Shown here in pieces: positions 36,717 to 44,407 of a stretch of 64,000 nt of DNA. The position numbers were made by a program, and so were the translations under genes. Under the pieces are notes generated by a model. The model was not told where the DNA came from. It searched no databases and saw only the letters and a program-made list of their open reading frames with translations. Each line of letters opens with the position of its first letter. Positions within the stretch are counted from its first letter, which is position 1. The stretch comes from Pseudoxanthomonas composti (GTDB lineage Bacteria; Pseudomonadota; Gammaproteobacteria; Xanthomonadales; Xanthomonadaceae), in NCBI RefSeq assembly GCF_004122095.1, contig NZ_SAWZ01000006.1:62001-126000 (forward strand), in the 5' to 3' direction.

Positions 36717-36850
36717 CACTCGTCTTGTCTGCTTCGGCTTTCGTCGGTCGCGAGGTTATTTGCAGGCTTACCCTCAGTCAGGCACCGACCGCCGAGCGCT
36801 TCCTAGGCATAGTGAATGTCGGTTCGGGAGACCACCGAGCGCAACGATGT

Positions 36851-37330
36851 TCATAGCTCCTGCCAGGACAACGCGATCTCATCAGGTCCTTGCTCGATGG
36901 TGAAGCCGAGCGGAAAAGCAGGGGAGGCAAACTCGGAAGCTTCGAGATAAGTCGTTGTGCCGTCCACGCTCCGCACGAGCTTTCCCGATGCCAGTGCAGC
37001 TCGGACGGCGGATGCACGATCAGCAGATCGATAACGTGCGACAGCCGCGATCAGCTGCTCGGTCGTCAAGGGTACGGAGGCGCTGGTGCGGACGACACGA
37101 ACCTCGGCTCCAAGGTCCTCGCATCCGCCCAAAGAGAGCCTGACCTTGTAGGTTGGTGTCTTCCATTCGACCGCGGATTCCCCCGGTAACGCCCGATAGC
37201 CGGGATTGCGGCGTGCGATGCGTTCCAGCTCGGAGGCGACGCCTTTCTGGTCGAAAGTACATGCCTGCACCGAAGCTGGACCCGCAGCGAAGGCAATGAG
37301 GACAGCAACCGGAAATGCGCCGAGCTTCAT
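36851..37330 (-). CDS. Secreted protein of unknown function, lower GC
   Basis: A 159-residue protein with a signal peptide (hydrophobic about 5-20) ending SVQAC; the cysteine might be a weak lipobox or one of two cysteines (C24, C70) able to form a disulfide. The mature part has ELERIARRNPGYRALPG, a beta-rich middle and a C-terminal strand (FTIEQGPDEIALSW). No family recognised. Base composition and codon use are visibly lower in GC than in neighbours, and flanking non-coding DNA is also lower, which suggests recent acquisition. It sits between the tkt terminator and an orphan regulator. Confidence 0.7.
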   Translation of the reverse strand: MKLGAFPVAVLIAFAAGPASVQACTFDQKGVASELERIARRNPGYRALPGESAVEWKTPTYKVRLSLGGCEDLGAEVRVVRTSASVPLTTEQLIAAVARYRSADRASAVRAALASGKLVRSVDGTTTYLEASEFASPAFPLGFTIEQGPDEIALSWQEL

Positions 37331-37461
37331 GAGGCAGCCAGATCCTGATGGCTAGAGATGAGTACAGCAGCCTAGCAATGTGCAGCGACTTGGGTCAGAG
37401 ACGGGGCTGAAAGCGGGTCCGTATCGGCTACACATCCAGCGAAACGGCGGCCGCGCAGGCG

Positions 37462-38157
37462 TTAGTCATCGGCGACAGTCCCCGCAGCCAGCGCCGCCAG
37501 CCGATACCCCACCCGCGGCAGCGTATGGATCAGCTTGGTCTCGAACGGTCCGTCCACGCTGCGTCGCAGCTCGTAGATATGCGAGCGCAGCATGTCGCCG
37601 TCCGGGGGATGGTCGCCCCAGAGCGCCTGTTCGAGCCTTTCGCGGGTGACGGTGGCCGGGCTTGCGCGCATCAGGATCTCCAGCAGCTTGCGGCAGGCCG
37701 GGTAGAGGTGCAGGGGCTTGCCGGCGCGCGTGGCCTCCAGGGTGGACAGGTCCAGGCGCAGGTCCTGGATCTCCAGCACCTTGCGATGGCCGCGGCCGCT
37801 GGCGCGCAGGATCAGCGCGTCCAATCTCACCTCCAGCTCCTGCAGGGCGAAGGGCTTGGTGAGGTAATCGTCCGCGCCGGCACGAAAGCCGGCGATCTTG
37901 TCGGGCAGGTCGTCGCGGGCGGTCAGCATGATCACCGGCAGGTCCGGACGATGTTCGCGCAGCGCCTTCAACACCGAGGGCCCATCCAGGCGCGGCAGCA
38001 TCCAGTCCAGGATCAGTGCGTCGTATTGCTGCGTCACGGCCAGGTGCAGGCCAGTGGCGCCATCGGGCGCGGCATCCAGCGTGTGACCCCGCGCTTCGAA
38101 GTAGCCGAAGAGGTTGGAGACCAGGTCGCGATTGTCTTCGATGACCAGCAGGCGCAT
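37462..38157 (-). CDS. Orphan OmpR/PhoB-family response regulator
   Basis: A 231-residue regulator. Receiver residues E7/D8, the phosphoacceptor D51 (LILDWMLPRLDGPSV), the switch threonine in VIMLTARDD and the lysine of YLTKPFALQELEVR are present; the winged helix ends LIHTLPRVGYRL. There is no adjacent kinase. The frame stays open far upstream over the start of the ilvA end region, but family alignment puts the ATG at MRLLVIEDN. Its relatives act in two-component systems of unknown stimulus in this lineage; the target is unknown. Confidence 0.92.
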   Translation of the reverse strand: MRLLVIEDNRDLVSNLFGYFEARGHTLDAAPDGATGLHLAVTQQYDALILDWMLPRLDGPSVLKALREHRPDLPVIMLTARDDLPDKIAGFRAGADDYLTKPFALQELEVRLDALILRASGRGHRKVLEIQDLRLDLSTLEATRAGKPLHLYPACRKLLEILMRASPATVTRERLEQALWGDHPPDGDMLRSHIYELRRSVDGPFETKLIHTLPRVGYRLAALAAGTVADD

Positions 38158-38270
38158 GGCAGAACGCGTCGGTGGCGGTGCGCGCAGTATCGCCGGTTCG
38201 CGCCCGGAAGGGGCGCACTCGGCGATGACCCGGGTCGCCGTCGTCGTAGGCCTCAGGCGACCGTCGATCC

Positions 38271-39815
38271 CTACTTCTGCAGGAACAGGCGATACACCGG
38301 GTTGTCGGTCTCTTCCACGTAGGGGTAGCCCAGCGTGTCCAGGAACTGCCGGAAGGCCTTGTCGTCCTGCCTGGGCACCTGCAGGCCGACCAGGGTGCGG
38401 CCGTAATCGGCGCCCTGGTTGCGGTAGTGGAACAGGCTGATGTTCCAGGTCGGGCGCATCAGGTTGAGGAACTTGAGCAGCGCGCCGGGCCGCTCGGGAA
38501 ACACGAAGCGCAGCAGGCGCTCGTCCTGGGCCAGGGCCGAATGCCCGCCGACCATGTGGCGCACGTGCTCCTTGGCCAGCTCGTCGTGGGTCAGGTCCAG
38601 CGTGGCGAAGCCCTGGCGGATGAAGTTGGCGGTAATCCTGGCCGACTCGCCCTTGCCATGGGTGGTCAGGCCGACGAAGACATGCGCCTGGTGCGCGTCG
38701 CTGATGCGGTAGTTGAACTCGGTGACGTTGCGGGTGCCGCCGGGCAGGTTGCCGACCAGCTCGCAGAAGCGACGGAAACTGCCGCGCTCTTCGGGAATGG
38801 TGACAGCGAACAGGGCCTCGCGCTCCTCGCCGACCTCTGCCCGCTCGGCCACGAAACGCAGGCGGTCGAAGTTCATGTTCGCCCCGCACAGGATCGCCGC
38901 ATAGGTGGCGCCCTTGGTCTTGTGCGTGGCCACGTATTGCTTGATCGCCGCCACCGCCATCGCTCCGGAGGGCTCGACGATGCTGCGGGTATCGACGAAG
39001 ACATCCTTGATCGCCGCGCACACCGCGTCGGTATCGACGATGATGAAGTCATCCACCAGCCCGCGGGCGATGCGAAAGGTCTCCTGGCCCACCAGCTTGA
39101 CCGCGGTGCCATCGGCGAACAGGCCCACATCGCTCAGCGCCACGCGCTTGCGCGCGGCGATGGAGCGCACCATGGCGTCGGAGTCGGCCATCTGCACGCC
39201 GATCACCTTGACCTCCGGGCGCACGGCCTTGATGTAGTTGGCCACGCCGGAGATCAGCCCGCCACCGCCGATGGCGACGAACACCGCATCCAGCGGCCCC
39301 TGGTGCTGGCGCAGCATCTCCATGGCGATCGTGCCTTGCCCGGCGATCACGTCAGGATCGTCGAAGGGATGCACGAAGGTCAGGCCCTGCTGCTGCTCCA
39401 GCGCCACGGCGTGCTCGTAAGCATCGGAATAGCTCTCGCCGTGCAGCACCACCTGACCGCCCAGAGCCTTGACCGCATCGATCTTCAGCTGTGGCGTGGT
39501 GACCGGCATGACGATGACCGCGCGCGTGCCCAGCTTGTGCGCGCCAAGGGCCACACCCTGCGCGTGGTTGCCGGCCGAGGCGCAGATCACCCCGCGCCTG
39601 AGCTGTTCCTGGCTCAGGTGCGCCATCTTGTTGTAGGCACCGCGCAGCTTGAAGCTGAAGACCGGCTGCTGGTCCTCGCGCTTGAGCAGCACCTTGTTGT
39701 GCAGGCGCTTGCTCAATGTGCGCGCCGGTTCCAGCGGCGACTCCACCGCCACGTCGTAGACGCGCGCGGTGAGGATCTTCTTCAGGTAATCGGCGGGCTT
39801 GAGCGGCTTGGTCAT
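38271..39815 (-). CDS. ilvA: Biosynthetic threonine dehydratase (IlvA)
   Basis: A 514-residue PLP enzyme converting threonine to 2-oxobutyrate for isoleucine synthesis. The PLP lysine lies in SFKLRGAYNKM, the phosphate-binding glycine loop is GGGGLISG, and CASAGNHAQGVALGA is diagnostic of the family. The long C-terminal part holds two ACT-like regulatory repeats (VTIPEERGSFRRFCELVG and FVFPERPGALLKFLNLM), so it is the feedback-inhibited biosynthetic form, not the short catabolic one. The ATG at MTKPLKPADYL fits the family. It produces the 2-aminoacrylate-type intermediates that RidA removes. Confidence 0.96.
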   Translation of the reverse strand: MTKPLKPADYLKKILTARVYDVAVESPLEPARTLSKRLHNKVLLKREDQQPVFSFKLRGAYNKMAHLSQEQLRRGVICASAGNHAQGVALGAHKLGTRAVIVMPVTTPQLKIDAVKALGGQVVLHGESYSDAYEHAVALEQQQGLTFVHPFDDPDVIAGQGTIAMEMLRQHQGPLDAVFVAIGGGGLISGVANYIKAVRPEVKVIGVQMADSDAMVRSIAARKRVALSDVGLFADGTAVKLVGQETFRIARGLVDDFIIVDTDAVCAAIKDVFVDTRSIVEPSGAMAVAAIKQYVATHKTKGATYAAILCGANMNFDRLRFVAERAEVGEEREALFAVTIPEERGSFRRFCELVGNLPGGTRNVTEFNYRISDAHQAHVFVGLTTHGKGESARITANFIRQGFATLDLTHDELAKEHVRHMVGGHSALAQDERLLRFVFPERPGALLKFLNLMRPTWNISLFHYRNQGADYGRTLVGLQVPRQDDKAFRQFLDTLGYPYVEETDNPVYRLFLQK

Positions 39816-39986
39816 GGTGGCGGGAATGCTACACGTCGCTGCCAATGTTTTAACCAGGAAGCCGCGCTTTTATGCGGGTTTTTCCGCTGAAAAAGCGATC
39901 ATTTGCAACCATTGCCCTCGCGCGGGGAACCTGCGCGGATCGCCGTTGTCGGACCTTCTTGTTCCAGATCGAAAAGGATGAGGCAG

Positions 39987-40799
39987 ATGCAGGCAAAGAC
40001 AGCGCGTTGGCCTTGGCTGCTGGTGATCGTGGTGGTCGCCGGCGCCGGCTGGTTCCTGTTCAAGGATCAGTGGCCCCAGGGCCAGGCGCCATCCGGGGCC
40101 TTGCCCGCGAGATCGGCGAGTCCTCAAACCCCGCCTGAAACGCCGCCGCCACAAGCCGCCCAACCCGCACCGGCGATCGCACACCCGGTGGATCAGGACG
40201 CGGCCGACCCGGCATTGCCGGCGCTGGCCGACAGCGATGCGGTGGCCTGGGATGCGCTGGCGGGCGTGGTGGGGCAGGGCGATGCGCTGGCCATCGTGCT
40301 GCGCGATCATCTCATCCAGCGCATCGTGGTGATGGTCGATAACCTCACCAAGCCCAGCATCACTCGCCGCGCGCTGGCCTTGCAGCCGATCCCCGGCAGC
40401 TTCGCCGTCGAGGAGACCGACGGGCACAGCCGGATCGCCGCGGCCAATGCGGACCGCTATGCGCCGTACGTGGCCGCCTTCACCAGCGCCAATGCCGACA
40501 CCCTGGTCGCGGCCTATCGACGCTTCTATCCACTGTTCCAGCAGGCCTATGTGGAACTGGGCTATCCGAACGGCTACTTCAACGATCGGCTGGTGAAGGT
40601 GCTGGACCACCTGTTGCAGGCGCCACAGGCGCCGGCCGCACCCGAGGTGCAGCGCGATGCGCAGGGGCAGTACCGCTTCGTCGACCCGCGGCTGGAAGGC
40701 TTGTCCATTGGGCAGAAGGCGCTGGTGCGTCTTGGGCCGCAGCAGCAACAGCAGGTGATGGCGCAGCTCCGCGACCTGCGTGCGGCGTTGACGCGCTAG
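39987..40799 (+). CDS. DUF3014 membrane-anchored protein
   Basis: A 270-residue protein with an N-terminal signal anchor (about residues 8-24, WPWLLVIVVVAGAGWFLF), a Pro/Ala/Gln-rich linker (about 35-75) and a soluble domain of DUF3014 type with RIVVMVDNLTKPSITRRAL, NADRYAPYVAAFTSAN and RRFYPLFQQAYVELGYPNGYFNDRL. Presumably it lies in the periplasm, tethered to the inner membrane. Function unknown. The start was chosen for its AAGGA site eight bases upstream; an ATG three codons earlier is possible. It converges with the GST gene. Confidence 0.88.
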   Translation: MQAKTARWPWLLVIVVVAGAGWFLFKDQWPQGQAPSGALPARSASPQTPPETPPPQAAQPAPAIAHPVDQDAADPALPALADSDAVAWDALAGVVGQGDALAIVLRDHLIQRIVVMVDNLTKPSITRRALALQPIPGSFAVEETDGHSRIAAANADRYAPYVAAFTSANADTLVAAYRRFYPLFQQAYVELGYPNGYFNDRLVKVLDHLLQAPQAPAAPEVQRDAQGQYRFVDPRLEGLSIGQKALVRLGPQQQQQVMAQLRDLRAALTR

Positions 40800-40807
40800 C
40801 CGCCCGA

Positions 40808-41515
40808 TCAGGCAGCGTCTAGCTCCGGGTAGTGCCGGAAGATACCGTTGGTGTTGAAGGCGACGCGGCGCTCGGAGGCCAGATAGGCCGCGATGTTGGG
40901 GCGTTGGGCGACGCGCTCCTTCAGGCCCTGGAGCAACGGCAGGTCCTTGGAGAGCGTGCGCATGCGCTTGGGGAACATGTACTCCAGGCCGGTCATGACC
41001 TGGAACAGCGACAGATCCACGTAGCTGTGTTCGCGCAGCGGGTGGCGCCCGCCGGCCTGTTCGATCACCTGTTCGAAGTAGCCCAGGAACTTGGGCAGCC
41101 GGTTGGCGCGCAGGTCCTCGGCACGGCGCTTGGCTTCGGCCTGCTGGTCTTCGTAGTACAGCGCGCTGGCCACCGGGTGATGGGTGTCGTGCACTTCCGC
41201 CACCAGATCGGTGAGGGTCATCTGCAGCTGCAGGGCCTGCCAGCGGCGCGATTCGCTCTCGGGCACCAGGGCCAGCGGCGGCCCGAGGTAATGCAGGATG
41301 TTGGCCACCTGCGCAATCACCAGCCGGCCCGCCTTGAGGAAGGGCGGCGCGAAGGGTCGCGCACCTGCCTGCTGGCCCTCGAGAAAGGACTGCATCACCT
41401 CATCGCCCTGTTCCCGGGCGACGTCGGTGTAATCGGCGCCGGCGTCTTCCAGGGCCAGGCGCACGAATTCGCCGCGTCCCTGCAGCCCGGTCCAGTAATA
41501 GAGCTGGTAGTGCAT
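40808..41515 (-). CDS. Glutathione S-transferase family protein
   Basis: A 235-residue two-domain GST. The N-terminal thioredoxin fold has YQLYYWTGLQGRGEFVRLAL and an unusual FAPPFLKAGRLVIAQVANILHYLG where the glutathione-binding cis-proline motif lies. The C-terminal all-helical domain includes HPVASALYYEDQ and YVDLSLFQVMTGLEYMFPK. It probably conjugates glutathione to electrophiles or serves in redox homeostasis; substrate unknown. The ATG at MHYQLYYW matches the domain start. Confidence 0.9.
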   Translation of the reverse strand: MHYQLYYWTGLQGRGEFVRLALEDAGADYTDVAREQGDEVMQSFLEGQQAGARPFAPPFLKAGRLVIAQVANILHYLGPPLALVPESESRRWQALQLQMTLTDLVAEVHDTHHPVASALYYEDQQAEAKRRAEDLRANRLPKFLGYFEQVIEQAGGRHPLREHSYVDLSLFQVMTGLEYMFPKRMRTLSKDLPLLQGLKERVAQRPNIAAYLASERRVAFNTNGIFRHYPELDAA

Positions 41516-41679
41516 GGCCCTCTCCCGCAACGAAAAAGCAAACGCTAGGCTGGAGACCGAAAGGGCGATGTGATGCGGGTACGTCCTGCAGGAGTCATGA
41601 TGGTGCGCGGCATCGCGTCTCGACGCCTGGTGCACGCTGGCGCCGACACACTATCCCCGACCTTGAAGAGATCGCGTCC

Positions 41680-42477
41680 ATGAAAGTGCGTGCTGGCTGT
41701 GAGTTGCTGCTGGAAGCCAGTACGCCTTGTCCGGTCGTGACCATGTTGCAGCCGCGCGAGCACCCATGCGATTGGTGGGTGAACGGAGCGCCGGGCTTCC
41801 CGGCCCAGTTTGGCTTCACTGAGTACCGCGATTCCTTCGGCAACGGCTGCCAGCGCTTCACCGTGCCCCCGGGCAGCACCCGCGTGCGCGTGGAATGCGT
41901 GGCCGAAGTGCCCGAGGCGCTGCCGGTCGACTACTCCGCCGGCCTGATTCCGCCGTGCAGCCTGCTCGCCGAGGCGCTGCAGTTCACCCTGCCGAGCCGC
42001 TACTGCCCCTCCGACCGGCCGGCCCTGCAGACGCAGGCCTTGGCCATCGTCCACGACGCGCCGCCCGGGTACGCGCAGGTGGAGGCGATCGCGACCTGGA
42101 TCCGCCAGAACATCACATACCAGCCCGGCGCCAGCGACACCCACAGCGACGCCATGGATACGCTGGCCCAGCGTGCCGGCATTTGTCGCGACTTCGCCCA
42201 TGTCGGCATCGCCCTGTGCCGCACCCTGGATATCCCGGCGCGCATGGTGGTCGGGTGGCTGCATGGCTTGAAGCCGATGGATCTGCATGCCTGGTTCGAG
42301 GCCTACGTGGGCGATGCCTGGTACGCCTTCGATGCGACGCAGGACCAGCCCAGAGGCGGACGCATCGTGATCGGCCATGGTCGCGACGCGGCCGATGTCG
42401 CCTTCCTGATGAACTACAGCCCGCTGGATTCGCTGACCCTGCAGGTCTGGGTCGGGCGCGAACAGGCATCGGGCTGA
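41680..42477 (+). CDS. Transglutaminase-like cysteine protease family protein
   Basis: A 265-residue protein with an N-terminal transglutaminase-associated beta domain and a papain-like core with the triad C169 (GICRDFAHVGI), H203 (DLHAWFEAYV) and D218 (WYAFDATQ). Such bacterial proteins are predicted cytoplasmic proteases or amidases; the reaction is unknown. It is followed after only 9 bp by a zinc-metallopeptidase gene, so the two are probably one operon and function. ATG has a GAAGAG site. Confidence 0.9.
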   Translation: MKVRAGCELLLEASTPCPVVTMLQPREHPCDWWVNGAPGFPAQFGFTEYRDSFGNGCQRFTVPPGSTRVRVECVAEVPEALPVDYSAGLIPPCSLLAEALQFTLPSRYCPSDRPALQTQALAIVHDAPPGYAQVEAIATWIRQNITYQPGASDTHSDAMDTLAQRAGICRDFAHVGIALCRTLDIPARMVVGWLHGLKPMDLHAWFEAYVGDAWYAFDATQDQPRGGRIVIGHGRDAADVAFLMNYSPLDSLTLQVWVGREQASG

Positions 42478-42486
42478 CGGCACGCC

Positions 42487-43554
42487 ATGAAGCTGTTCAC
42501 GTGCGACGCCTGCGGCCAGGTGATCTATTTCGAGAATTCGCGTTGCCTGCGTTGCAGCGCACGGCTGGGGTTCGACCCGGGCCAGGCGCGGATGGTGGCG
42601 GTGGCCGTGGTGGACGATCAGCGGCTGATCGACCTGCGCGAGGGCACCCGTCGCTTGAAGCTGTGCGCCAATGCCGAGCACGATGCCTGCAACTGGCTGC
42701 TCGATCACGCAGACACCGGCAGCCTGTGCCGGGCCTGTCGGCATAACCGCACGATTCCAGACCTGAGCTACGGCCCGCACCTGGACGCCTGGCGCCGCAT
42801 CGAGGTGGCCAAGAAGCGGCTGTTCTACACCATCCTGCGCTTGCGCCTGCCTGCACCGCCGCCGGGCACCCCGGGCGCCGAAGCGCTGGTGTTCGATTTC
42901 CTGGCCGAGCCGCCGCATGGGCCGAAGGTGATGACCGGCCACGACAAGGGGTTGATCACCCTGTCGCTGGACGAAGCCGACGATGCCAAGCGCGAAAGCA
43001 CGCGCATCCGCCTGGGCGAGCCGTACCGCACCCTGCTGGGCCATTTCCGCCACGAGGTCGGGCACTACTACTGGGCCCGGCTGGTGCGCGATGCCGGCCA
43101 GGAGGAACTCACGCGCTGCCGTGCGCTGTTCGGCGACGAGCGCCGCGATTATGCGCAGGCGCTGCAGGCGTACTACGACCACGGCGCGCCGCAGGACTGG
43201 CAGCGCTGCCACGTCAGTGCCTACGCCACCATGCATCCGTGGGAGGACTGGGCCGAGACCTGGGCGCACTATTTCCACATGGTCGACACCCTGGAGATGG
43301 CCGGCGCGTTCGGCCTGCGGGTAGCGCCGGACCTGGCCGGGGGCGCGATGGAGGCGCAGATCGATTTCGATCCCCATTGCGTGGAGGACATCCACCGCAT
43401 CATCGACGCTTGGTTGCCCCTGACCTACGCGGTCAACAGCATCAACCGCGCGATGGGCCTGCCCGACCTGTATCCCTTCGTGATCACCGCGGCGGTCAAG
43501 GAAAAGCTGGCCTACATCCACGCGCTGGTCAGGCGCGCGGCGGGGGATGCTTGA
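42487..43554 (+). CDS. Putative zinc-binding metallopeptidase with zinc ribbon
   Basis: A 355-residue cytoplasmic protein. The N terminus has a rubredoxin-like zinc ribbon (CDACGQVIYFENSRCLRC, then paired cysteines in LCANAEHDACNWL and SLCRACRHN). The centre carries HExxH in GHFRHEVGHYYW with a later WEDWAETWAHYFHM that may give the third ligand. This is the family usually annotated as putative zinc-binding metallopeptidase; no substrate is known. It is coupled to the preceding transglutaminase-like gene, a pairing seen in many proteobacteria. Confidence 0.88.
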   Translation: MKLFTCDACGQVIYFENSRCLRCSARLGFDPGQARMVAVAVVDDQRLIDLREGTRRLKLCANAEHDACNWLLDHADTGSLCRACRHNRTIPDLSYGPHLDAWRRIEVAKKRLFYTILRLRLPAPPPGTPGAEALVFDFLAEPPHGPKVMTGHDKGLITLSLDEADDAKRESTRIRLGEPYRTLLGHFRHEVGHYYWARLVRDAGQEELTRCRALFGDERRDYAQALQAYYDHGAPQDWQRCHVSAYATMHPWEDWAETWAHYFHMVDTLEMAGAFGLRVAPDLAGGAMEAQIDFDPHCVEDIHRIIDAWLPLTYAVNSINRAMGLPDLYPFVITAAVKEKLAYIHALVRRAAGDA

Positions 43555-43669
43555 GCGTTTGATCCATCGCTCAAATGGCAGATCGGTGGGCGTGGGCTGA
43601 GCGGCGCTCAGGCGTTGCACCGGCGCCGGCTGGTGCAAAATGCCGCGCCCGCTACCGATTGGACGCACC

Positions 43670-43888
43670 ATGGATCTTCAAGCCCTCCTGCAAGACGCCC
43701 TGCGCCAGGCCGGCTACGGCCCGGATGCGATCGGCTCGGCGATGCCGCGGATCCTGCGCATCCTGCAGGCCGAGGACGTACGGATCGAGATCGGCCGCAA
43801 GCTCTCCCGCAAGGAGCGCGAGTACGTGCGCCTGCAGCTGGAGCTGGGGCTCAGCGTGCCCGAGGTCGTGGCCGGCCTGAAGCAGTAG
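43670..43888 (+). CDS. Small conserved protein of unknown function
   Basis: A 72-residue helical protein ([17 protein letters not shown] start; [29 protein letters not shown]-like end), no membrane segment. The C-terminal [19 protein letters not shown] resembles a helix-turn-helix but is too short to assign. An upstream in-frame ATG would add ten residues without a better ribosome-binding site. Its end overlaps the convergent GIY-YIG gene by 38 bp. Confidence 0.65.
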   Translation: MDLQALLQDALRQAGYGPDAIGSAMPRILRILQAEDVRIEIGRKLSRKEREYVRLQLELGLSVPEVVAGLKQ

Positions 43889-44240
43889 GCCCGCGCCCAG
43901 CTGGGCGAGAGGCAAGGCCTGGCCCGTCCGGGCGCGGCGCTGGAGGATCGGCCTGGCTCGGCGGAGCACCTGCGTGGCCCGGTTCCGGCGCCAGCAGCCA
44001 CGGCAGCTTGGACGCCCGCGGCAGCTGCTTGAGCTGCCATTCTGCGCGTGAGGCGGCCGCGCGATCGGCGAAGGCGCGGCTGCCCACTACCCGCAGCGGC
44101 GGATTGGCCCGCGTGTAGCGCGCGCCCCTGCCAGCCACGTGCGCCTCGAAGCGGGCCTGCAGGTCGTTGGTGATGCCGCAGTAGTAGCTGCCGTTGCGGC
44201 ATTCCAGCAGGTACACGAACCAGGGCGAGGCGGCGGGCAT
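43851..44240 (-). CDS. GIY-YIG domain protein (UPF0213-like)
   Basis: A 129-residue protein whose first 85 residues form a complete small GIY-YIG domain: [19 protein letters not shown], then [23 protein letters not shown] and a conserved [10 protein letters not shown]. Single-domain proteins of this type are near 95 residues; the Pro/Gly/Arg-rich C-terminal 40 residues here look like read-out of overlapping GC-rich DNA from the convergent small gene. A nuclease role on structured DNA is inferred, not shown. Confidence 0.8.
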   Translation of the reverse strand: MPAASPWFVYLLECRNGSYYCGITNDLQARFEAHVAGRGARYTRANPPLRVVGSRAFADRAAASRAEWQLKQLPRASKLPWLLAPEPGHAGAPPSQADPPAPRPDGPGLASRPAGRGPTASGRPRPRAR

Positions 44241-44333
44241 GAGGCGATTATGCCGTGGGGCCCCGGTGTGCAGGGCGGGCGCCGCCCGGCCCGAGGGCAG
44301 GCGTTCGCGGCCTGAACCCCCATCTCAGGGGCT

Positions 44334-44361
44334 CTTGAAACACGCGGCTTGAACGCCATCT
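44334..44361 (+). promoter_or_regulatory. Sigma-32 heat-shock promoter of clpB
   Basis: CTTGAAA, a 13-bp spacer and CGCCATCT, matching the sigma-32 consensus (CTTGAAA-N13-17-CCCCATNT) at all but one or two positions. It lies 46 bp before the clpB start. Confidence 0.85.
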
Positions 44362-44407
44362 GATCGACATTGCCGGCCACGCCGGCCACCACTTCGAGGA
44401 CCTCTCC

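Noticed and set aside
36717-36850. tRNA gene or integration site after tkt
   Set aside because: Looked for because of the low-GC neighbour; no cloverleaf, no CCA end and no direct repeat flanking the region could be found by eye.
38158-39021. Upstream extension of the orphan response regulator overlapping ilvA
   Set aside because: The receiver domain begins at MRLLVIEDN; upstream residues are ilvA read in another frame.
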